Shown piece after piece: positions 1 to 6,185 of a stretch of 7,338 nt of DNA. Source of the DNA: Acetobacteraceae bacterium UBA6159 (GTDB lineage: Bacteria; Pseudomonadota; Alphaproteobacteria; Acetobacterales; Acetobacteraceae); NCBI GenBank assembly GCA_002422345.1, contig DIUL01000230.1, positions 1-7,338 on the forward strand, read 5' to 3'. A program made the position numbers and the translations under genes. Numbering within the stretch: the stretch's first letter is position 1; every line of letters starts with the position of its first letter. Under the pieces are notes generated by a model. The model did not search any database. It saw only the letters and a list, made by a program, of their open reading frames with translations, and was not told the DNA's origin.

Positions 1-564
1 GTGATTGACCGGACAGCAGTGATGATGACTTTTTCCTCGATCCGGCGCGCCATGGTGCTGTTCTGCGGCGCCGCGCTGTTGGCCGGTTGCGTGTCGGAAC
101 AGAAATACGACCAGTTGCAGGCTGCATATGCGCAGTTACAGGCGGCCTACTCTGCGGACCAGGCCGAGATCGTCATGCTGCAGGGCAAGCTGAAGGTCAC
201 GATGACCGACCGCATCCTGTTCCCCGAAGGCGGCTACACGCTGAACCCCTCGGCGCAGGCGGTGCTCCGCAAGATGGTGCCGACTCTGACAGGCTTGCAG
301 CAGACCAATGTCGTGGTCGAGGGTTATACCGATAACGTCGCGATCGGTCCCGCGCTGAAGCGGATCGGCGTCACCAGCAACCTCGATCTGTCTTCGCGAC
401 GGGCCGACACGGTCGCCGACTACCTGATCAAGCAGGGCGCGCCGGCAAACATCGTCTCGGCCCAGGGGCGGGGGGAGGCGAACCCAGTCGCTCCGAACAC
501 GACGGTCGAGGGGCGGGCGCAGAACCGCCGGATCGAAGTGACCCTTGTCGGGCCGGGCAACTGA
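1..564 (+). CDS. OmpA-family peptidoglycan-binding outer-membrane lipoprotein
   Basis: A small lipoprotein that probably tethers the outer membrane to peptidoglycan. Residues 15-30 form a signal peptide (RR, then a hydrophobic stretch) ending in the lipobox LAGC, with lipidated Cys30. Residue +2 is Val rather than Asp, which fits outer-membrane sorting. Residues 34-65 are a short polar helix in which QLQAAY occurs twice, Lpp-like or coiled coil. Residues 70-183 are an OmpA C-terminal domain: ILFPEGGYTL, then GYTDN with the diaminopimelate-binding Asp111, LSSRRAD with Arg133/134, GRGEANPVAPN, and NRRIEV at the end. The frame is open to the window edge and GTG at 1 is the first possible start. 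ATG at 22 or 25, behind a weak CGGA, gives a more normal signal peptide and may be the true start. ATG at 52 would lose the positive n-region. A gap of 32 nt separates it from the DUF2092 gene, so the two are probably co-transcribed. The family call is firm; the exact partner is unknown. Confidence 0.9.
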   Translation: MIDRTAVMMTFSSIRRAMVLFCGAALLAGCVSEQKYDQLQAAYAQLQAAYSADQAEIVMLQGKLKVTMTDRILFPEGGYTLNPSAQAVLRKMVPTLTGLQQTNVVVEGYTDNVAIGPALKRIGVTSNLDLSSRRADTVADYLIKQGAPANIVSAQGRGEANPVAPNTTVEGRAQNRRIEVTLVGPGN

Positions 565-596
565 TCGCTCAGATTCCATTTCGGGAGAAGATCTCC

Positions 597-1478
597 ATGA
601 ACCGACCGAAGCGTTTCTGGCCTGCGCTATGGGGCGCCGCGTTGATCCTGTCGGGGGCCAGCGCCATCGCCCAGCCAGCGCAACAGCCCTCGGGTACCGC
701 CCAGCCGGCCAAGCCCGCGGCGCGGGCCAAGGCGGCGGCCGTCCCCATGGTGATGGAACCGCGCGCGGTCGAGCTCCTGAAGGCCATGAGCGATCGGCTG
801 GCCGCGGCGAAGTCCATGTCCTTCGTCGCGACGGTGGCCGAGGAAGCGCCGAGCCGGTTGGGGCCGCCTTTGGTGTATGGTTCCAGGTATGAAGTGACGA
901 TGCAGCGGCCTGACCGGCTGCGCGTGATCCGCACCGGCGACGGGCCGGCTTCGGAATTCTACTACGACGGCAAGACCATGATGGCCTGGGCGCCGGCCGA
1001 GGACTTGGTGGCCATCGCCGATGCACCGCCCACCATCGAGGCGACGCTGAAGAAGCTCTTTGAGACGTCGGCGACCTACTATCCCTTCACTGACATCCTG
1101 GTGCCGGATCCGGGCGCGCTGCTGGTCGGTGGCGGCAAGCTGGCCTTCTCGATCGGGAAGTCCACGATCGTGGGCGGCGTGCCGACCGACATGGTCGCCT
1201 GGGCCAACGACAATGTCTTCATGCAGATTTGGATCGGCGCCGACGACAAGCTGCCGCGCCGCCTGCGCGCCGTTTTTCGTAAGGATCCGCTGGGCCTGCG
1301 GCACGACCTGGACCTGTCGGATTGGCGGTTGGATGCGCCGGTTGCGGCAGATGCCTTCACCTCGGCAAAGGCCCGCGCCGGGAAGCCGGTTGCCTTCACG
1401 CACCCTGCGGCGCCCGTCGCCATGCCGGCGAAGCCCGCGAAGCCAGCCACGCCCAAGCCACCCGCCAAGGCACAGTAG
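597..1478 (+). CDS. DUF2092 domain periplasmic protein
   Basis: A 293-residue exported protein of unknown biochemical role. Residues 1-25 are a Sec signal peptide (NRPKR, a hydrophobic core, then ASAIA before Gln26). A Pro/Ala/Lys-rich linker runs to about residue 50, and the folded domain spans about 52-262. The domain has the DUF2092 pattern: a leading helix with AVELLKAMSDRLAAAKSMSF, then paired strands including YEVTMQRPDRLRVI, FYYDGKTMMAWAP, and later WIGADDKLPRRLRAVF and DLSDWRLD. From memory this family shares the LolA/LolB-like half-barrel fold, which would suit binding of a lipid or lipoprotein; that role is inference. Residues 270-293 are a low-complexity Pro/Ala/Lys tail that may lie against the cell wall. 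The start is set by GGGAGAAG at 583-590, six bases before ATG. It sits between the OmpA lipoprotein (32-nt gap) and the repeat protein (10-nt gap), almost certainly in one transcript. Confidence 0.85.
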   Translation: MNRPKRFWPALWGAALILSGASAIAQPAQQPSGTAQPAKPAARAKAAAVPMVMEPRAVELLKAMSDRLAAAKSMSFVATVAEEAPSRLGPPLVYGSRYEVTMQRPDRLRVIRTGDGPASEFYYDGKTMMAWAPAEDLVAIADAPPTIEATLKKLFETSATYYPFTDILVPDPGALLVGGGKLAFSIGKSTIVGGVPTDMVAWANDNVFMQIWIGADDKLPRRLRAVFRKDPLGLRHDLDLSDWRLDAPVAADAFTSAKARAGKPVAFTHPAAPVAMPAKPAKPATPKPPAKAQ

Positions 1479-1488
1479 GGGACACGCC

Positions 1489-2106
1489 ATGAACCGATTG
1501 ATCCTCGCCGCATCCGCCCTTTGTCTCGGACAGATGGTGCTGGCCGACACCGCCGGTGCCTGGGTAAGCGCCGATCGCTGGGGTGGCAGCACGAGCCGTT
1601 CCTGGGGCGCCGGCGCGACCACCCACACCAATGCCTGGGGTGGCAGCACGACCCACGCCTGGGCTGGCGGGACCTCGCACACCAACGTCTATGGCGGCAC
1701 GACCACAGGGGCCTATGGCGCGGGCGCCACGCATACCTACGCCGGCGGTGCAACGGCCTATCGTCCGCCCGTGTATGGCGGCTATCCGGCCTATCACCCG
1801 CCGGTTGCCGTGCCCTATGCCGCCGGTGGCTGCTACGGCTGTGCCGCGGCGGCGGGCGCTGTCGCGGGCGTGGCCACGGGGGCCGCGATCGCATCGGCGG
1901 CCAACGCGAATCCCAATGCGAATGCCTACGCTGCGGGTGTCGCCGCCGGAGCCAGCTATGCGATGGGTGGCCAGTACGCATCGCTGCCTGGCGGCTGCGT
2001 CATGCCGGCGGTCGGTGGGACAACCTACTATATGTGTGGAAATACGTGGTTCCTGCCGTCCTATGGCGCGAACGGGGTCTATTACAGGGTGGTTCCCGCT
2101 CCGTGA
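1489..2106 (+). CDS. Secreted Gly/Ala/Thr-rich repeat protein, uncharacterised
   Basis: A 205-residue protein that I do not recognise as a named family. A longer open frame runs upstream, but ATG at 1489 is preferred because AGGGGA (1477-1482) precedes it and a signal peptide follows. Residues 1-24 form the signal peptide, cleaved after LA19 or AGA24. Residues 31-84 are three decaying repeats of 17-19 residues, each opening W/Y-G-G-S/T-T, with a second aromatic eight residues later and ending near HT. Residues 92-110 are Pro/Tyr-rich. Residues 111-161 are an Ala/Gly run with glycine-zipper spacing and Cys115/Cys118. Residues 168-205 form a small C-terminal module with Cys170 and Cys183, reading YYMCGNTWF and ending GVYYRVVPAP, which looks like a compact conserved fold. 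The four mature cysteines could form disulfides. Its stop lies 37 nt before DUF1272. It is probably an envelope or surface protein working with the DUF2092 protein; the function is unknown. Confidence 0.82.
   Translation: MNRLILAASALCLGQMVLADTAGAWVSADRWGGSTSRSWGAGATTHTNAWGGSTTHAWAGGTSHTNVYGGTTTGAYGAGATHTYAGGATAYRPPVYGGYPAYHPPVAVPYAAGGCYGCAAAAGAVAGVATGAAIASAANANPNANAYAAGVAAGASYAMGGQYASLPGGCVMPAVGGTTYYMCGNTWFLPSYGANGVYYRVVPAP
1579..1740 (+). repeat. Intragenic tandem repeat coding 17-19 aa units
   Basis: Units start at codons 31, 50 and 68 of the repeat protein. A 17-base stretch beginning CTGGGGTGGCAG is identical at 1578-1594 and 1635-1651, exactly 57 bases (19 codons) apart. The third unit, starting at 1690, keeps only the protein pattern (YGGTTT...YGAGATHT). 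The sharper DNA match between the first two units suggests a more recent duplication. Confidence 0.75.
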
Positions 2107-2143
2107 CCTGAACGTCCTGGTACCATCAACCCGGGAGACATCC

Positions 2144-2452
2144 ATGCTCCAGCTCCGCCCGAACTGCGAATACTGCGACAAGGGCCTCCCGCCTTCCGCC
2201 ACGGACGCGCGGATCTGCAGCTATGAGTGCACCTTCTGCGCCGATTGCGCGGACAATGTCCTGTGCAACGTCTGCCCCAATTGCGGCGGCGGGTTTGCCC
2301 CGCGCCCGATCCGGCCGAGCGTCGCGCGACGGCAGGGGGTGGGGTTGCCGCACCAGCCGGCCTCCACGGCCCGGGTCCACATGAAGAAGGACCGGGCGGA
2401 GGCAGCCGCTTTCTCCCAGTCCCTCCGCGCCATTCCGCCGGCGGAGCGTTAA
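2144..2452 (+). CDS. DUF1272 domain cysteine-rich protein
   Basis: A 102-residue cytoplasmic-looking protein. Residues 1-55 match the DUF1272 pattern: LQLRPNCEYC, then DARICSYECTFCADCADNVL, then CNVCPNCGGG. Nine cysteines (8, 11, 25, 29, 32, 35, 41, 44, 47) sit mostly in CxxC or CxxxC spacing, as expected for a zinc-ribbon or treble-clef type metal site; metal binding is inferred from that spacing. Residues 56-102 form a basic, disordered-looking tail, giving a longer protein than the core domain needs. There is no signal peptide. The start is supported by GGGAG at 2133-2137, six bases before ATG. A longer open frame upstream overlaps the repeat protein and is not credible. It is the last gene of the presumed four-gene operon, and its stop overlaps the stop of the convergent peptidase gene. 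The role of the family is unknown. Confidence 0.88.
   Translation: MLQLRPNCEYCDKGLPPSATDARICSYECTFCADCADNVLCNVCPNCGGGFAPRPIRPSVARRQGVGLPHQPASTARVHMKKDRAEAAAFSQSLRAIPPAER
2434..2445. other. 12-bp perfect palindrome before convergent stops
   Basis: TCCGCCGGCGGA is self-complementary and lies five bases before the shared stop codons of DUF1272 and the M20 gene. It could act as a weak bidirectional terminator stem, but no T-run follows on either strand and the loop would be tiny. A chance GC-rich palindrome is just as likely. Confidence 0.25.
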
Positions 2453-3618
2453 AGCCCCGCCCGTTCCAGCCGCAGGATCGCCCGCGCGGCGGCCTGGGCG
2501 CGGGGGACCATCGTGTCGATCCGCAGGAACTCATCGGGGCTGTGCGCCTTCCCGCCGACCGGCCCGACCGCGCAGATCGTCGGCGTTCCCACGCCCGCCG
2601 TGAAGCCCGAGTCCGCGCAGCCGCCGGTGAATTCCCCATCCGTCCGGAAGCCGGTATCGGCCGCGGCGTTCACGTAGATTTCGAACAACCGTTTGGCCGA
2701 GGGCGTCTGCGTCAGCGGCAGGAACTCCCCCTGCATCGACAGTTCGGCCCGCGTGCCGGGCACGTAGGCGCGGTCGATGATGGCCGAGATCGCGGCCAGC
2801 AGTTCGTCCTTGTCCTCGGGGTTGACGTAGCGCAGGTCGATCTGCCCCTCGGCCCAGGGGGCGACGGTGTTCACGCTCTGCCCGCCGCTGACCAGGCCGA
2901 CATTCAGCGTGATCCCGCGTTCCAGGTCGGTCAGCGCGTGGATCGCCTGGATTTTCCGGGCCAGTTCCTCGATTGCGCTGATCCCGTCCTGGAAGTTGCC
3001 GCCCGAGTGCGCCGCCTTTCCGGTGATCCGGAACCGCATGAACACGCCCCCTTTCCGCCCGGTGACGACGTTGCCGGACACCCGGCCTGGTTCACTGTTG
3101 AAGACCACGCGGGCTCGTCGCGCCTCCGCCTCGATCACGGCGCGGCCTTCGGGGGAGCCGATTTCCTCGTCCCCCGTGAACAGCCCGACGAGCGGCGCGG
3201 GGGAGCCGCCGAATTTGGCGAAGGCGGCGAGGACGAAGCAGTTCATCACCAGCCCGGCCTTCATGTCGGCGACCCCAGGGCCATAGGCGATGCCGTCGCG
3301 GATGGTGAAGGGGCGGCGTTCGGCCTCCCCATCCGGGAAGACGGTGTCGCGATGGCCCATCAGCACGATGTTGCCGCCCGCGTTGCCGGCGGGTCCGTCC
3401 CAGGGAACCTTGGCGCGCAGGCAGTCGCCGTGCTTCTGCTGGCGGACGACCTCGACGGGGATGGCCTGGGCTTCCATGAACCGGCGGACCACGGCGCCGA
3501 CCGCGTCGATGCCGGGCTTGTTGTAGCTGCCGCTGTCGATGTCGACCATTTCCCGCAGCATCGCGACCATCGCGTCATGCTGGGTGGCGAGCCAGGCGGC
3601 GATCTGGGATTCGGACAT
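2449..3618 (-). CDS. M20 family zinc peptidase, glutamate carboxypeptidase type
   Basis: A 389-residue amidohydrolase/peptidase that should cleave an amide bond next to a carboxylated residue, using two zinc ions. The M20 metal and catalytic residues appear intact: GHRDTVFP with His89 and Asp91, GPGVADMKAG with bridging Asp118, TGDEEIGS with general base Glu151 and ligand Glu152, NSEPGR with Glu176, and GGKAHSPDE with His359. The dimerisation (lid) domain lies roughly between residues 180 and 300 and contains GKAAHSGG with His204. There is no signal peptide, so it is probably cytoplasmic. ATG at 3618 is preceded by GGAGG seven bases upstream, which fixes the start. It is transcribed divergently from the MFS gene, suggesting a linked uptake-and-cleavage function. 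Substrate cannot be told from sequence: folate-type glutamyl conjugates, N-acyl amino acids and dipeptides are all possible. Confidence 0.92.
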   Translation of the reverse strand: MSESQIAAWLATQHDAMVAMLREMVDIDSGSYNKPGIDAVGAVVRRFMEAQAIPVEVVRQQKHGDCLRAKVPWDGPAGNAGGNIVLMGHRDTVFPDGEAERRPFTIRDGIAYGPGVADMKAGLVMNCFVLAAFAKFGGSPAPLVGLFTGDEEIGSPEGRAVIEAEARRARVVFNSEPGRVSGNVVTGRKGGVFMRFRITGKAAHSGGNFQDGISAIEELARKIQAIHALTDLERGITLNVGLVSGGQSVNTVAPWAEGQIDLRYVNPEDKDELLAAISAIIDRAYVPGTRAELSMQGEFLPLTQTPSAKRLFEIYVNAAADTGFRTDGEFTGGCADSGFTAGVGTPTICAVGPVGGKAHSPDEFLRIDTMVPRAQAAARAILRLERAGL

Positions 3619-3620
3619 GC

Positions 3621-3630
3621 GGAGGCCTCC
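3621..3630 (-). promoter_or_regulatory. Ribosome binding site of the M20 gene, inside a palindrome
   Basis: GGAGGCCTCC is a perfect 10-bp palindrome. Read on the minus strand, its GGAGG sits seven bases before the peptidase ATG and is a near-ideal Shine-Dalgarno. On the plus strand the same GGAGG precedes a TTG and an open frame continuous with the MFS gene, but that extension lacks transporter-like sequence and is not favoured. Confidence 0.6.
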
Positions 3631-3660
3631 GGTTGGCGTGGGGCCGCCATCGTGCCGCCC

Positions 3661-3698
3661 TCGGTTCCGCCCGACAACCAGACATCGGCCGCAACCGA
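3661..3698. promoter_or_regulatory. Imperfect inverted repeat, possible operator of the divergent pair
   Basis: The left arm, TCGGTTCCGCC at 3661-3671, matches the reverse complement of 3688-3698 at 9 of 11 positions, with the outer six bases (TCGGTT/AACCGA) perfect. It lies centrally in the 152-bp gap between the M20 and MFS starts, where a shared regulator would bind. No regulator gene is in the window and I find no convincing -35/-10 pair, so this is only a candidate. Confidence 0.3.
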
Positions 3699-3770
3699 AC
3701 TATCCGCCATGGCGCCCGCCCCGGCCGCCTGCGACAAACCCCGTCCAAGCCCCGAGGAATCCCATTCCCC

Positions 3771-4973
3771 ATGTCTGACGAAGCCGAACTGCGCCGCTTC
3801 TGGCCGGTCATCCTGGCGTGCTTCTGCATCGCCGTCTTCGCCTGGGGCTTCGGGTTCTATGGCCACGCCGTCTACCTCGCGGAACTGAGGGCGCGGTTCG
3901 GCTGGCCGGCCTCGGTCATCACGGCGGCGACCACGGGGATGTATCTGGGCGGGGCGCTGACCATGCCCTGGATCCATGCCGCCATGACCCGCCTCGGCCC
4001 CCGGACAGTCCTCGGCGGAGGCATCATCTTGCTCGGCATCGGGGCCATGGGCTTCGCGACGGCCACGGCGCCCTGGCAGTTGTTCGTGGCGGCCGTGCCG
4101 ATGGCGCTGGGCTGGGCGTCCACCACCGGAACCGCCATCGCGACCACGATGTCCTTCTGGTTCGACCGCCGCCGGCCTTTGGCGCTCAGCCTGGCGCTGA
4201 ATGGGGCCAGCGCGGCGGGCTTCACCATCGCCCCCCTGCTGGTGACCCTCAGCCAGGCCTTCGGGCTGGGAAGCGCGGTGCCCTGGACGGTGGTGGCGTC
4301 ATGGTGCGTGCTGGCGCCGATCCTGCTGGTCTGCGTGGGCGCGCTGCCCGTCCGCCCGGTGCTGTCCGCGACCGACGCCGCGACGCTGGACCCGAGGCCC
4401 GCCTTCGCCTCCAAGCCAGCCGCGCTGAGGGACCGTCATTTCTGGTCGGTGGCGCTGCCCTTCGCGCTGGCGCTGTCCGCCCAGGTCGGCTTCATCGTCC
4501 ACATGGTCTCCTTCCTCCTCCCCGCGCTCGGCCCGGGCGGGACCAGCGCGGCGGTGAGCTTGGCGAGCGCCGCCGCCATGGCCGGACGCATCGGCGCCGG
4601 CTTCGTGATCGACCGGCTGCATCAGAGGGGCTTCAGCGCGGTCAGCTTCCTCGTGCAGGCCGCGGGCCTCGGCCTGATGGCGCTGCGGCCGATGGACCCG
4701 GCGGCGCTGTTCGCGGGCAGCGTGCTGTTCGGCGCCTCGGTGGGGAACGTCATCACCTTGCCGGCGATCGTGATCCAGCGGGAGTTCGCGGGTCGATCGT
4801 TCGGGCTGCTGGTCGGGCTGAACGGGGCGATCGGGCAGTTCACGCTGGCGATCGGGCCGGCGCTGTTTGGGCTGATGCGCGATTTCAGCGGCGACTACGG
4901 CGCGGTCCTGCTGCTGTGCATGGGGTTGCAGGCGACGGCGGCGGTCCTGGTCCTGCGGCCCTGGGGCCGGTAG
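3771..4973 (+). CDS. Major facilitator superfamily (MFS) transporter
   Basis: A 400-residue inner-membrane carrier with about 12 hydrophobic segments in two six-helix halves split by a hydrophilic loop near residues 200-220 (ALPVRPV through FASKPAAL). TM1 includes FCIAVFAWGFGFYGHAVYLAEL, followed by RFGWPASVITAATTGMYLGG, a layout seen in the monocarboxylate/oxalate-formate type branch of the superfamily. The second half keeps a recognisable motif A variant, GRIGAGFVIDRLHQRG. An in-frame TTG lies 46 codons upstream, but that stretch is Arg-rich and not membrane-like. ATG at 3771, with GAGGA at 3754-3758, is the better start, although the 12-base spacing is long. It is divergent from the M20 peptidase and probably brings in that enzyme's substrate or exports its product. 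Its stop is one base from the end of hpnL. The superfamily is certain; the substrate is unknown. Confidence 0.9.
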   Translation: MSDEAELRRFWPVILACFCIAVFAWGFGFYGHAVYLAELRARFGWPASVITAATTGMYLGGALTMPWIHAAMTRLGPRTVLGGGIILLGIGAMGFATATAPWQLFVAAVPMALGWASTTGTAIATTMSFWFDRRRPLALSLALNGASAAGFTIAPLLVTLSQAFGLGSAVPWTVVASWCVLAPILLVCVGALPVRPVLSATDAATLDPRPAFASKPAALRDRHFWSVALPFALALSAQVGFIVHMVSFLLPALGPGGTSAAVSLASAAAMAGRIGAGFVIDRLHQRGFSAVSFLVQAAGLGLMALRPMDPAALFAGSVLFGASVGNVITLPAIVIQREFAGRSFGLLVGLNGAIGQFTLAIGPALFGLMRDFSGDYGAVLLLCMGLQATAAVLVLRPWGR

Positions 4974-4974
4974 C

Positions 4975-5949
4975 TCAGTCCACCGCCCGGCCGCGCAGCC
5001 GCCGCACCTCCACCAACTGCCAGACCAGCAGGATCGGCACGCCCAGCGTCACATCCCGCGCCCGTCGGATCAGGGACACCGCGATCGCGATATCCGGGGG
5101 CACGCCGAACAGGGCACCGAGGGCGACGTAGCCGGCCTCCTGCACCCCCGCGTTGACCGGCACCAGGAAGGCCATGGCGGCGACGGCGGCGACCAGCGCC
5201 TCGATCGCCAGGGCCTGGTCGAAGCCGATCGGCACATCCAGCAGCCGCAGCGTCAGGTAGCCCGCGAAGCCCGTGGCGATCCAGCCCAGCAGATGCAGCA
5301 GGAACCCCGCGATCAGCCGCGGCGTATGGCCGTGGATGAGCGCGACCTCGGCCTGCAACACGGCCATCCGTTCGCGCGCGTTCTCGAACCGGTTGCCGGC
5401 GATGCGCTTGCCCAGGGCGGAGAAGATCGGCCCCGCCCCCTTCTGCGCCGCGACGAACGCGATGCCTCCCGCGACCGCCAGCCCGAGGCCGATTTCCAGC
5501 GGCAGGACCAGATCCGATGACGGGGCGTGGGCGAGCAGGATGGTCAGGCCGATCGCGGCGAAGGCGATCTGGGCGAGGAACTCGGCCGTCAGGTCCACGA
5601 CCATCGATGCCGTGGCGGTCTGCCATTTGATCCCATGCAGCGTGGCCGCCCGGGTGCCGAAGACGAAGCCGCCGACCTGGGAGAAGGGCAGGCAGGTTGC
5701 CGAGGCATCCCGCACCATCCGCGCCCAGACCGTCACCCAGGTGGGCGCGCGTTGCTCCCCCGGCAGGATCACATGCCAGGCGGTGCCGAGGATCGCGAAG
5801 ATGACCAGTTGCCAGCCGACGATCAGGGCGAACTCCCCCGGACCGATGCGCCCGATCGCGCCGGCGATGCTGTCGAACCCGAAATGGGAGATCAGGCCGA
5901 TGCCAAGGATCAGTCCCAGGACGGCGAGGAGAAGGGAAAGGCGTTTCAT
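4975..5949 (-). CDS. hpnL: Hopanoid-associated membrane protein HpnL (flippase-like, UPF0104)
   Basis: A 324-residue polytopic inner-membrane protein of the lysylphosphatidylglycerol-synthase TM-domain/UPF0104 superfamily, in the branch found with hopanoid genes. Visible features are an N-terminal helix (KRLSLLLAVLGLILGIGLI), a second segment (FALIVGWQLVIFAILGTAWHVIL), the cytoplasmic stretch WARMVRDASATCLPFSQVGGFVFGTRAA, and the family signature PVNAGVQEAGY at 264-274, a variant of the usual PGGxGxxE motif, followed by a charged RRARD near 295-299. Superfamily members are thought to move or modify lipids; the precise job of HpnL is not established, and moving a hopanoid precursor or sugar lipid is inference. 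No strong Shine-Dalgarno precedes ATG (GAAAG, eight bases upstream, is the best), but no other good start exists. Divergent placement from hpnA strongly supports the call. Confidence 0.87.
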   Translation of the reverse strand: MKRLSLLLAVLGLILGIGLISHFGFDSIAGAIGRIGPGEFALIVGWQLVIFAILGTAWHVILPGEQRAPTWVTVWARMVRDASATCLPFSQVGGFVFGTRAATLHGIKWQTATASMVVDLTAEFLAQIAFAAIGLTILLAHAPSSDLVLPLEIGLGLAVAGGIAFVAAQKGAGPIFSALGKRIAGNRFENARERMAVLQAEVALIHGHTPRLIAGFLLHLLGWIATGFAGYLTLRLLDVPIGFDQALAIEALVAAVAAMAFLVPVNAGVQEAGYVALGALFGVPPDIAIAVSLIRRARDVTLGVPILLVWQLVEVRRLRGRAVD

Positions 5950-6185
5950 CCAGGACTTTCAGGCGCACGCATTCAAGAAAAGGCGACGGTTCAACCGGGG
6001 GGCACGGCCATGCCTCAACGTCTCCCCCTCCCCTTGAGGGCCTGGGCCGCGAGGCGGACCAAGGCCGGGGGGAGGGGTCACACCCCCCCAGCCCCCACAA
6101 TCCCCCGGCTTGTGCCCCGCACGGTCTTCCCCGGCAAGCGGCGCTTCGTCTATGGAAGCGCGATCCTCAACCAGGCGGTGCCTTC
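5950..6185. promoter_or_regulatory. Divergent control region between hpnL and hpnA
   Basis: The region holds a perfect 11-bp palindrome CGGTTCAACCG at 5987-5997, a long GC-rich hairpin at 6025-6077 (listed separately), and a C-rich run to about 6120. Both genes must be transcribed outward from here. I cannot pick a convincing -35/-10 pair on either strand, which is common in GC-rich alphaproteobacteria. No open frame with coding character lies here. Confidence 0.5.
6025..6077. repeat. Strong GC-rich imperfect inverted repeat (hairpin)
   Basis: The outer stem pairs CCCCTCCCC (6025-6033) with GGGGAGGGG (6069-6077), nine bases with no mismatch. Inside it GGCCT (6039-6043) pairs with AGGCC (6062-6066), and at the tip CCGC (6047-6050) pairs with GCGG (6054-6057). 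A competing hairpin, GGGGT (6074-6078) with ACCCC (6082-6086), reuses part of the right arm. It looks like a dispersed intergenic palindrome rather than a terminator, since no T-run follows and it lies upstream of both genes. Confidence 0.6.

Noticed and set aside
109..150. QLQAAY duplication in the OmpA lipoprotein as a possible repeat element
   Set aside because: Two short matches in a helical spacer; typical of Lpp-like linkers and too short to be a repeat family.
1903..1929. NANPNANA stretch in the repeat protein, similar to malaria circumsporozoite repeats
   Set aside because: A single short occurrence in an Ala/Asn-rich stretch; coincidence of low-complexity sequence.
3633..3770. TTG-initiated N-terminal extension of the MFS protein
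   Set aside because: The 46 extra residues are Arg/Pro-rich and not transporter-like, the extension would occupy the divergent control region, and ATG at 3771 has its own GAGGA.
2227..3888. A 553-codon open frame on the plus strand opposite the M20 gene
   Set aside because: It is antisense to a gene with all M20 active-site motifs, its translation is His/Asp/Arg/Gly/Ala-rich without domains, and long antisense frames are usual at this GC content.
3818..5131. A 437-codon plus-strand frame overlapping MFS and the end of hpnL
   Set aside because: Frame-shifted shadow of the MFS gene; Arg/Gly/Pro-rich with no hydrophobic segments or motifs.
4895..6100. A 401-codon minus-strand frame over hpnL
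   Set aside because: Out-of-frame shadow of hpnL; low-complexity Arg/Pro/Gly composition, no plausible start signal.
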